A stretch of DNA of 22,967 nt, from contig JAQGOE010000058.1 in assembly GCA_028293725.1 (NCBI GenBank), positions 1 through 22,967 on the forward strand. Direction: 5' to 3'. The stretch is from Gammaproteobacteria bacterium (GTDB lineage Bacteria; Pseudomonadota; Gammaproteobacteria; Steroidobacterales; Steroidobacteraceae). The translations under genes were made by a program, and so were the position numbers. Positions 16,274 through 22,967 of this stretch are shown one piece after another; within the stretch, counting starts at the first letter, position 1, and each line of letters opens with the position of its first letter. A model generated the notes under the pieces. The model did not search any database. It saw only the letters and a list, made by a program, of their open reading frames with translations, and was not told where the DNA came from.

Positions 16274-17071
16274 GTGAAAAAATGTCAGTCGGTTCTGTAC
16301 GTCGACGACGACCCGGATATCTGCCAGGTCGTCCAAACGACGCTTTGCCTGATTGCGGGTCTCGATGTGCAAACCGCCAATTCGGGCGAAAGGGCGATCG
16401 ACCTCGCATACGAACTGCGGCCCGATCTCATTATCCTGGACGTGATGATGCCCGAGCTCGATGGCCCCTCTACGTATAAGAGCCTGTGCGAAAACACATT
16501 GCTGGCAGATATTCCGGTCGTCTTCATGACCGGAAAGGTCTTGCCAACGGAGGTCGCTCACTTCCTGCGCTTGGGCGCGATTGGTGTGATCGGGAAACCA
16601 TTTGATCCCACGACACTCGGCGATGAAGTGGTCGCACTGTGGAACAAGGCAGTCTCGGCACGCGTATTGGCCGGTGAGCGCGCTGGGGACGACCAGGTGC
16701 CGGCACAGGTGGATTCCCTCGCGTCGCGCTTTCTCGAGCGCGCCAGAGGCGAAGTCATTCGGCTACGGGAACTGATCGCCAGCGCCCGGCCGGGGGATCA
16801 GGCGACGCTCGTTAAAATCGAGCGCCTGGCTCATTCCATTCATGGTGCGGGCGCGATATTCGGGTTTCCTTCGGTCAGTGCGTTGGGCGCAGACGTCGAG
16901 CGGCTGGTTGAGGAACTGAGTACGGCCGAGATTGCCTCCGACCAGGCGGCTGAGCCCCTCGGTCTACAACTGCTTCGATGCACAGAGCGGCTCGCCCAAG
17001 AAGTTGACGCCGCGGTCGCAAGCGGACCGAAAAGAGTGAGTATGTCTCAGGACCGCTCTGCCGCCAGATGA
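16274..17071 (+). CDS. REC-HPt phosphorelay protein
   Basis: The 265-residue protein joins a receiver (about 5-125; Asp11-Asp13, acceptor Asp56 in Leu-Asp-Val-Met-Met-Pro, Thr86, Lys108 in Gly-Lys-Pro-Phe-Asp) to an HPt domain (about 150-250). His187 lies in His-Ser-Ile-His-Gly-Ala-Gly-Ala-Ile-Phe-Gly and is the likely phosphorylated residue. This fuses two successive relay steps (Asp to His) without a kinase, so it should take phosphate from a kinase or HPt and pass it to another receiver. Its HPt resembles the orphan HPt at 12727. The start is GTG at 16274; no ATG fits. It is the last gene of the plus-strand run. Confidence 0.9.
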   Translation: MKKCQSVLYVDDDPDICQVVQTTLCLIAGLDVQTANSGERAIDLAYELRPDLIILDVMMPELDGPSTYKSLCENTLLADIPVVFMTGKVLPTEVAHFLRLGAIGVIGKPFDPTTLGDEVVALWNKAVSARVLAGERAGDDQVPAQVDSLASRFLERARGEVIRLRELIASARPGDQATLVKIERLAHSIHGAGAIFGFPSVSALGADVERLVEELSTAEIASDQAAEPLGLQLLRCTERLAQEVDAAVASGPKRVSMSQDRSAAR

Positions 17072-17845
17072 GACAGGATCGTAGCCGCGACCATTCACAC
17101 AGATTCGGTGTGTCGACTGCCTGCAATGCTCCGGCAGCCGATCCAGGCCTGGTAACAAGCGAAATGTATGCAATGGTCACTGTTCCCGCCCGGTGTCGGG
17201 AGCGCAAATTCGTACTGTCTCTCATCCTATGTGCGGAAACGTACGCACGTGCGCTGAGTTGCAACATCCCACGGATGCCAAACACCGCTCTCGGACACGC
17301 CAAGTGGGCGCAGAATCCAAAAGACCTCACGCCGCGGCCGATACACCGTGCCGGCTTCTGAAGGGGTACAGGGAGGTGACGCACGACACGGACCGCGGCG
17401 TGAGAAATATCGAAGGTCAATCCCAGGATACTCCGACCCGCCACGTGTTTGAATACGTACAAACCGCGCTATACCGCTGCAGTTTTCCATACGACAAGCC
17501 GCACTAAACGGATTCAACGTGAGCGTGATCTGCAGCCACTCAAACCAAACAGTGGGAACGGTGACCTACGACGTCTATAGGCTCTCTGCCTTTGCACAGT
17601 CTGGCACATATGGTGCGCCCGCTTACGTCGCACGGACGGCAAGCCGAACTGTAAGCACTGCGCATTGACGTCAACGTCGTGGGACCTTGCCGGTTGGAAC
17701 GCGTTGTGACCTGAAACACCTTGCCTGCCTAACTTACAGCGCACACTCCCACGAAAGTCAATGCCGCCGCCGCCCTGAACCACTGCATTGGCAAAGCTCA
17801 CGGGAAATGGATCATGCACTGCACAACCGTCACGCCGGAACACTG
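17072..17845. other. Long non-coding interval (about 770 bases)
   Basis: No frame here gives a recognisable protein; the open frames on both strands lack family motifs, and none has a ribosome site worth calling. It holds small dyads: CGCACGTGCG at 17244-17253 and TTGACGTCAA at 17665-17674, plus TCCCG/CGGGA arms near 17184-17201. Some of it must carry the promoter of the FIST operon. It may also hold a small RNA or a long leader, but nothing in the sequence proves that. The frame of the FIST gene is open from 17687 but is not conserved-looking before 17846. Confidence 0.5.
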
Positions 17846-18982
17846 ATGAAAACCGAACAGAGAAGATGGACCAGGACGGACGGATGGATGCCCGCTTTTT
17901 GCGGGCCGGTGGCGCTATCCGCTCAACTGGTCCTCGTGTTCGGCGCCCGGGCCGTTTTGCAGGACCTCCAACTGGTGGAGTCGATCCGTAAATTCTACCC
18001 GGCGGCACACATCCTTGGCTGTTCCACCGCGGGGGAGATCTGCGGCGCCGAGGTGTCCGACGATTCCCTGGTCGCCACGGCGATTCATTTCGAGCACGCG
18101 CAGGTGCACGCAGCCCAAGTCAGCCTCGATGCGAATTCAAACAGCCGGGAGGCCGGCGAGTTTCTGGCGCAGGCGCTGCCGCACGAGGGGCTCGCGCATG
18201 TCCTGGTGCTTTCCGATGGGTTGAGCGTCAATGGCAGCGACTTGGTTCGAGGCCTGCTCGAGCATTTGCCCAAAGGCGTCGCCGTAACCGGCGGCCTTGC
18301 TGGTGATGGCGCGCGCTTCGGTGCAACCTTGGTGTTCAACGGCGACGTGCCGCAGAAGGGTGCCATCGCTGCTGTCGGCCTGTACGGCAACCGTCTGAAG
18401 ATCGGCTTCGGCTCCCTCGGCGGTTGGGATCCCTTCGGACCGGAACGGCTGGTGACGCGCTCGAAAGGGAATGTTCTGTTTGAATTGGATGGTCGCCCGG
18501 CCCTCGGCCTGTACAAACAATACCTAGGCGAGCATGCCAAGGGGCTGCCAGCCACCGGTCTGCTGTTTCCGCTGAGTGTGCGGGTCACGCCGGACGAAAC
18601 TCCGCTGGTGCGCACCATTTTGGCAGTTGACGAGCAGCAGCAGAGCATGACCTTCGCGGGAGACGTTCCCGAAGGGGCCCACGCACGACTCACCAAATCC
18701 ACCGTCGACCGGCTGATCGACGGTGCCGTCGGCGCTGCGCGGGCCAGCTACCCGGCGGGAAGCGTCCCTCCCGAACTGGCCATCCTCATCAGCTGTGTCG
18801 GCCGCAAGTTGGTTCTCAAACAGCTGGTCGAGGACGAAGTGGAAGGCGTACGCGACATACTGGGCGCGCAGGCGGCTATGACAGGCTTTTACTCCTATGG
18901 CGAGATCGCTCCGTTTTCGCTCGGCGAGCGCAGCGAACTGCACAACCAGACCATGACCGTCACGACTTTTGCCGAGAGCTGA
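17846..18982 (+). CDS. FIST-domain sensor protein
   Basis: The 378-residue protein has FIST_N (about 28-215) and FIST_C (about 220-365) domains. Visible landmarks are Leu-Val-Leu-Val-Phe-Gly-Ala near 28-34, the Gly-Cys-Ser-Thr-Ala-Gly-Glu-Ile motif at 58-65, Gly-Gly-Leu-Ala-Gly-Asp-Gly, and near the end Ser-Cys-Val-Gly-Arg and Gly-Phe-Tyr-Ser-Tyr-Gly-Glu-Ile. FIST is a cytosolic ligand-binding module proposed to sense small molecules, perhaps amino acids. I chose the ATG at 17846 because Met-Lys-Thr-Glu-Gln and the following Trp are typical of family starts, with GGAA just upstream; Met at 17807 would have its purine run too close. It has no membrane or catalytic domain and lies two bases before the kinase gene, so it is probably that kinase's sensor subunit. 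Confidence 0.93.
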   Translation: MKTEQRRWTRTDGWMPAFCGPVALSAQLVLVFGARAVLQDLQLVESIRKFYPAAHILGCSTAGEICGAEVSDDSLVATAIHFEHAQVHAAQVSLDANSNSREAGEFLAQALPHEGLAHVLVLSDGLSVNGSDLVRGLLEHLPKGVAVTGGLAGDGARFGATLVFNGDVPQKGAIAAVGLYGNRLKIGFGSLGGWDPFGPERLVTRSKGNVLFELDGRPALGLYKQYLGEHAKGLPATGLLFPLSVRVTPDETPLVRTILAVDEQQQSMTFAGDVPEGAHARLTKSTVDRLIDGAVGAARASYPAGSVPPELAILISCVGRKLVLKQLVEDEVEGVRDILGAQAAMTGFYSYGEIAPFSLGERSELHNQTMTVTTFAES

Positions 18983-18984
18983 AC

Positions 18985-20379
18985 GTGGTCCCCACGCAAA
19001 GCTTGCTGAGGCGCCAGTTGAAGCGCTTCTTCGGCAATGACTTCAGCATCCCCATCGAGTGGGCAGGCTTCCTCGCCGCGGTCGACAGCGCGTATGCGGA
19101 ATTCGTGGTCGATCGCGAGTTGATGGAACGCTCGATGGAATTGAGCTCACAGGAACTCCTCGAGGCGAATTCGGAAATCCGGGCGATCTTCCAGGCGATT
19201 CCGGATCGGGTATTTCGCCTCGACCATAAAGGCACCATTCTCTCCGTCACGGCCCGGACCGACGGCGAACGGCTGCAACGGGAGATGCTGGGACGGAGTA
19301 TCCAGGACGGCTGGCACCATCACTCCGGTGACGACCTCCCCGAAATTTTGCGCCGGGTGATCGACGAAAAGTCGATGCTCAGTATCGAGTACTCGGAGGG
19401 TCCTAAAGGGCTGGAATCATTCCACGAGGTCCGGCTGGTGCCGCTGCTGCAGGATCAAATCGTCGCCATCGCGCGCGACATCACCAAGCGCAAGAACGCC
19501 GAAGCGAAGCTCGAGCAGATGCACGAGCAGCTCGCCGACGCCTCGCGCCTCGCCGGAATGGCTGAGATCGCCAACAACGTGCTGCATAACGTCGGCAATG
19601 TCCTCAACAGTGTCAACATTTCGGCCGGCATGATTGGCGCCAAGCTGCGTGATTCCAAGGACCAGGGACTCGGCAGAGTCGTGCAGTTGATGAACGAGCA
19701 CGCAGCAGACCTCGGTGATTTTTTCACTCGCGACGCAAAGGGCAAAGCGTTGCCGGGCTATCTGAACAAGCTGGTCGCGGCTCTTGCCGCCGAGAAACAC
19801 AGTATCGTCACAGAGCTCGAATCTCTGACCAAGAGTATCGATCATATCAAGGACATCGTTGCCACCCAGCAGTCCTATTCGGGAGCCACGAGTCTGCTCG
19901 AGTCGGTGCAGGTCGAGGATTTGATAGAGGACGCGGTGCGCATCAATGCCGCTGCCATAGCACGGCAGCGGATAACGATAGTCAAGGAATATGCACCCGT
20001 GCCCGCGTTACTGTTGGATAAGCATCTAGTGCTGCAAATCCTCACAAACCTCATCGGCAACGCCAGGCAAGCCATGGAAGGCGTGCCCGATCGAGTGCAC
20101 CAAATCACGCTACGGACGCAGATCTGCGGGCCTGCCGATACGCCCCGCTTAACGATCCGTGTCGAGGACAATGGCGAAGGAATTGCGCCGGAGAGCCTGG
20201 CGAAGCTCTTTACCCATGGCTTTACCACCCGCAAGGATGGCCATGGATTCGGCCTGCACAGTTGCGTGTTGGCGGCCAAAGAAATGCGCGGCACCATCAC
20301 GGCTCACAGTGATGGGCCGGGCCAGGGTGCGGCATTTACGCTCGAGCTCCCGGGCAATCCGACAGAGAGAAAACTATGA
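18985..20379 (+). CDS. PAS sensor histidine kinase with atypical H-box (FIST partner)
   Basis: The 464-residue protein has an N-terminal helix region (about 1-60, with the Leu-Leu-Arg-Arg-Gln-Leu-Lys-Arg start and Leu-Ser-Ser-Gln-Glu-Leu-Leu coiled coil common in FIST-linked kinases), a PAS domain (about 62-170), an H-box and an ATPase domain. The H-box reads Asn-Asn-Val-Leu-His201-Asn-Val-Gly-Asn-Val-Leu-Asn-Ser, without the acidic residue after His or the Pro found in HisKA. The ATPase motifs are intact: Asn355/Asn359, Asp-Asn-Gly-Glu-Gly (395-399), a Phe-Thr-Thr-Arg-Lys lid and Gly-His-Gly-Phe-Gly-Leu (419-424). There is no membrane segment. The GTG start follows the FIST stop by two bases, and its stop overlaps the next ATG, so the three genes form one operon. 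Confidence 0.9.
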   Translation: MVPTQSLLRRQLKRFFGNDFSIPIEWAGFLAAVDSAYAEFVVDRELMERSMELSSQELLEANSEIRAIFQAIPDRVFRLDHKGTILSVTARTDGERLQREMLGRSIQDGWHHHSGDDLPEILRRVIDEKSMLSIEYSEGPKGLESFHEVRLVPLLQDQIVAIARDITKRKNAEAKLEQMHEQLADASRLAGMAEIANNVLHNVGNVLNSVNISAGMIGAKLRDSKDQGLGRVVQLMNEHAADLGDFFTRDAKGKALPGYLNKLVAALAAEKHSIVTELESLTKSIDHIKDIVATQQSYSGATSLLESVQVEDLIEDAVRINAAAIARQRITIVKEYAPVPALLLDKHLVLQILTNLIGNARQAMEGVPDRVHQITLRTQICGPADTPRLTIRVEDNGEGIAPESLAKLFTHGFTTRKDGHGFGLHSCVLAAKEMRGTITAHSDGPGQGAAFTLELPGNPTERKL

Positions 20380-22652
20380 GTGCACCGCGGAATCTGCGCA
20401 TCCTGCTGGTTGACGATATGCCGAGCATCCACGAGGATTTTCGCAAGATTCTCGCGCCTGCCGTGGTCACAACCGATCTGGATGCCGATGAGGCACTGCT
20501 CTTTGGTGGGCCGACCGGCGCGGTCAGCGTTTGCTTCGAGATGGATTCCGCCTATCAAGGAGCCGAAGCCCTCGAGAAGGTTCGCGCGGCGCAGCTCGCC
20601 GGTCTTCCCTATGCCATGGCATTCATCGACATGCGCATGCCGCCGGGTTGGGATGGCGTCGAGACAGTCGAACATCTGTGGTTGGCGGACCCTCGGCTAC
20701 AGATCGTGTTCTGCACGGCCTTTTCCGATTATTCGTGGGCGCAGGTACTCACTCGACTGGATGTGCGTGACCGGCTGCTCATCCTCAAAAAACCGTTCGA
20801 CGCCATCGAGGTCTACCAGTTCGCCAACGCACTGACCACGAAATGGCAGATGACCGAGCAGGCAGCGTTCAAAATGAACAAACTGGAGGAAGCAGTCGAG
20901 GAGCGCACCCGGGAGCTGTCCAACGCCAACATCATCGTGCAGAACAGCCCCGTGATCCTCTATCGACTGCGTGGCGAGCCTGCGTTCCCGCTCATTTATA
21001 TCTCACACAACATCACCAAGCTGGGTCACGATCCGAAAACACTGCTGGCTTCGCCGAGCTGGGCGCAAATCCTGATCCATCCTGACGATCAGGCCAAGGT
21101 GGGTGAGGCGATGGCGCGTGTTTTGGAGAAGGATGCGCAGGGTGCCTCGATCGAGTTTCGACTGTGCGCCGGCGATGGCGCTCTACATTGGGTCGAGAAC
21201 CGCTACGTACCTGTGCGGGACAAGGAAGGGCGCCTCGTCGAAGTTGAAGGAATCATCATCGATATCACCGAGCGCAAGGCAGCAGAGGAGAAAATCACCC
21301 TGCTCGCCCGCACGGATAGCCTCACAGGCCTGGCAAACCGCTCGACCTTCACCGAGCGGCTCTGGCAAGCTTTTGCGGCCGCCCAACGCGGCGCTCTCGG
21401 GTTTGCAATTCTTTATCTCGATCTGGACAAATTCAAACCCGTCAACGACACGTTTGGCCACCCGGTCGGCGATGCGCTGCTGCAACAGGTCGCCGAGCGT
21501 CTGAAGTGCTGCACGCGAGAAAGTGACGTGGTCGCACGGTTGGGAGGGGATGAATTCGCGATACTTCAAGTGGAGATGCGCGAGGCCGCGAATGCCGGCG
21601 TGATGGCCGCGAAGATCCAGGCCGCGCTGGCCCTTCCCTTTTCTGTCAACGGCAACGAAATCAACATCTCGGTCAGTATCGGGATCAGTCCGTATATTCC
21701 CGGCAATGCGGGCGCGGACGCGATGCTAGTGCAGGCGGATCTGGCGCTCTACCGCTCCAAGGATGAGGGCCGCAACCAGTATCGCTTTCATTCCGATGAT
21801 CTCGACCAGGAGGTGCTCGATCGCATGACGCTCGCCGGCGAGATAAAGAGAGCGATCGATCAAGAAGAATTCGAGCTCGAGTACCAGCCCCAGATCGAGT
21901 TATCCACGCAAAACATTGTCGGAATGGAAGCCCTCGTGCGCTGGCATCATCCCACGCGCGGCTTGCTCGCCCCGGGACTCTTCATCCCGATTGCCGAGAA
22001 GACCGGCACGATTGTCGCGCTGGGACACTGGGTGCTCGACCAGGCGTGCCGGCAAATGAGCATTTGGCGCGTTGAGGGACTGACATTACCGGTCATCGCG
22101 GTCAATCTCTCCTTGTTCCAACTCAAGAGTGGTCAGGATCTGGTCCGCGATGTCACGCAGATCATCGCGAAGTGGGGCCTGGCACCTTCCGACCTCGAAT
22201 TCGATGTAACCGAGGCGACGCTGGCCCAATTGAAATGGACACACAACGACGTGCTGCCGCAATTGCGCCAGCTCGGCGTGAAGATTGCTATCGACGATTT
22301 CGGAAGTGAGTACTCCTCGTTTGACTATGTCAGAGCTTACCGGGTGAACCATCTGAAGATCGCCCAATCTTTCGTCAATCGATCCACCGACGATCCCGAG
22401 TGCGCGGCAACGATACGCGCCATTGTCAATTTTGCGCGCGATATCGGGATCAGCGTCATTGCCCAAGGCGTGGAGACCGAGCAACAGCGTGATCTACTGA
22501 CTTCAACCGATACCACGACGCAAGCGCAAGGGTTCCATTTCAGCAAGGCGGTAGACGCGGGCCGCGCCGGCGACCTCCTGCGCCAAGGCCGCATCGCGAG
22601 CGTTAACGAATCGTCCGACCGGGAACAGTCCCTGGCGAAATATGGCACGTGA
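20376..22652 (+). CDS. REC-PAS-GGDEF-EAL c-di-GMP turnover protein
   Basis: The 758-residue protein has a receiver (about 6-155) with Asp13-Asp14, acceptor Asp85 in Ile-Asp-Met-Arg-Met-Pro-Pro-Gly-Trp-Asp-Gly and Lys138-Lys139, plus an insertion near residues 34-58. A PAS/PAC domain (about 185-303), GGDEF (about 305-470) and EAL (about 485-735) follow. GGDEF looks active: Asp349-Asp351, Gly-Gly-Asp-Glu-Phe at 390-394 and RxxD at 381-384. The EAL domain keeps Glu518, Asn577, Asp640-Asp641, Lys661 and Gln718, but Asp610 replaces the first Glu of the ExxE motif, Ala663 replaces the usual Asp, and Gln697 replaces the Glu of Ala-Glu-Gly-Val-Glu. It may therefore be a cyclase with a non-hydrolytic EAL domain. 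The ATG overlaps the kinase stop (ATGA), which makes the kinase its likely phosphodonor. Confidence 0.93.
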   Translation: MSAPRNLRILLVDDMPSIHEDFRKILAPAVVTTDLDADEALLFGGPTGAVSVCFEMDSAYQGAEALEKVRAAQLAGLPYAMAFIDMRMPPGWDGVETVEHLWLADPRLQIVFCTAFSDYSWAQVLTRLDVRDRLLILKKPFDAIEVYQFANALTTKWQMTEQAAFKMNKLEEAVEERTRELSNANIIVQNSPVILYRLRGEPAFPLIYISHNITKLGHDPKTLLASPSWAQILIHPDDQAKVGEAMARVLEKDAQGASIEFRLCAGDGALHWVENRYVPVRDKEGRLVEVEGIIIDITERKAAEEKITLLARTDSLTGLANRSTFTERLWQAFAAAQRGALGFAILYLDLDKFKPVNDTFGHPVGDALLQQVAERLKCCTRESDVVARLGGDEFAILQVEMREAANAGVMAAKIQAALALPFSVNGNEINISVSIGISPYIPGNAGADAMLVQADLALYRSKDEGRNQYRFHSDDLDQEVLDRMTLAGEIKRAIDQEEFELEYQPQIELSTQNIVGMEALVRWHHPTRGLLAPGLFIPIAEKTGTIVALGHWVLDQACRQMSIWRVEGLTLPVIAVNLSLFQLKSGQDLVRDVTQIIAKWGLAPSDLEFDVTEATLAQLKWTHNDVLPQLRQLGVKIAIDDFGSEYSSFDYVRAYRVNHLKIAQSFVNRSTDDPECAATIRAIVNFARDIGISVIAQGVETEQQRDLLTSTDTTTQAQGFHFSKAVDAGRAGDLLRQGRIASVNESSDREQSLAKYGT

Positions 22653-22701
22653 TTGGCCCGCAGAAGTTTCCGCGTCGGCGAAGGCCACCCGCCTCAATGA
22701 C

Positions 22702-22967
22702 TCACGCGCGCAGCTCCGCTGCCCGCGCGGGCGGCGGCTCGTTCATGACTAGCCAGTAGAGGCCCAGCAGCCTGGCTGCTTCGACAAATTGAACGAAGTC
22801 GACCGGCTTACGGACAAAGCTGTTAGCGCCCAGGTTGTAGCCCAGGATAACGTCACGTTCCTCCTTGCTGGAGGTCATGATTACAACCGGTAGCCGCCGG
22901 GTCCGCTCGTCCGCGCGCATGCGTCGCAGAACTCCCAAACCGTCGATCTTGGGTAGTTTCAGGTCCA
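22702..22967 (-). CDS. Rcp1-like response regulator, C-terminal part (cut by window edge)
   Basis: Eighty-eight residues are visible, from the acceptor motif to the stop. Reading in from the edge gives Leu-Asp-Leu-Lys-Leu-Pro-Lys-Ile-Asp-Gly, so the phospho-acceptor Asp is present. The switch Thr (Met-Thr-Ser-Ser) and Lys (Arg-Lys-Pro-Val-Asp) follow, and the end Gly-Leu-Tyr-Trp-Leu-Val-Met-Asn-Glu-Pro-Pro is typical of the Rcp1 group. The N-terminal half and start lie beyond 22967. It converges with the REC-PAS-GGDEF-EAL gene across a 49-base gap with no clear terminator. It is the fourth Rcp1-type receiver in the window, more diverged than RR-A and RR-B are from each other. Confidence 0.9.
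   Translation of the reverse strand, partial: DLKLPKIDGLGVLRRMRADERTRRLPVVIMTSSKEERDVILGYNLGANSFVRKPVDFVQFVEAARLLGLYWLVMNEPPPARAAELRA

Noticed and set aside
16875..17462. Minus-strand open frame of 195 codons covering the REC-HPt end and the intergenic interval.
   Set aside because: No recognisable domain or ribosome site; half of it is antisense to the REC-HPt gene.
21904..21912. Near DnaA box (TTATCCACG) inside the EAL coding region.
   Set aside because: It has one mismatch, lies in coding sequence and has no partner boxes.

Overview
The window is about 23 kb of high-GC, densely coding DNA from a Gram-negative bacterium. The outer-membrane beta-barrel protein, the PstS-like periplasmic protein, the PhaR-type regulator and the rich c-di-GMP signalling point to Proteobacteria. 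A gammaproteobacterium of the Steroidobacter/Xanthomonas-like kind, or a betaproteobacterium, fits best, but the sequence alone does not fix the genus. There are no RNA genes, insertion sequences, CRISPR arrays or phage genes that I can see. Almost every gene is a signal-transduction gene.

Layout. (1) 260-1995, plus: an exported beta-barrel/porin-like protein overlapping a small exported PstS-like binding protein. (2) 2054-2488, minus: a stand-alone Rcp1-like receiver (RR-A). (3) 2776-6160, plus: a coupled operon of membrane PAS-PAS histidine kinase, Rcp1-like receiver and REC-kinase. (4) 11505-6130, minus: a four-gene operon with 4-base start/stop overlaps at every junction, in transcription order receiver, REC-degenerate GGDEF, REC-EAL phosphodiesterase, and PAS-kinase-REC-REC-HPt hybrid. 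Its 3' end overlaps that of block 3. (5) 11694-17071, plus: RR-B (a close paralogue of RR-A), a short PhaR-type PHA regulator, a lone HPt protein, a NarL-type regulator, REC-degenerate GGDEF, REC-GGEEF diguanylate cyclase, and REC-HPt. (6) 17072-17845: the one long non-coding stretch. (7) 17846-22652, plus: a tight FIST sensor / PAS histidine kinase / REC-PAS-GGDEF-EAL operon. (8) 22702-22967, minus: the C-terminal part of another Rcp1-like receiver, cut by the window edge.

How it may work (inference). Four histidine kinases, eleven genes with receiver domains (one carrying two receivers, so twelve receivers) and three HPt domains form a possible multi-step phosphorelay whose main output is c-di-GMP. 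One clear phosphodiesterase and two clear GGDEF/GGEEF cyclase domains sit beside two GGDEF domains that have lost catalysis but keep the RxxD inhibitory-site motif. The larger GGDEF-EAL protein has an EAL domain with key substitutions, so it may be mainly a cyclase. Only two products look DNA-binding: the NarL-type regulator and the PhaR-like protein. The most notable features are the enzyme/pseudo-enzyme c-di-GMP pairs, the FIST kinase with an atypical H-box, and a PHA regulator next to an orphan HPt. None is proven to be a new system from sequence alone.
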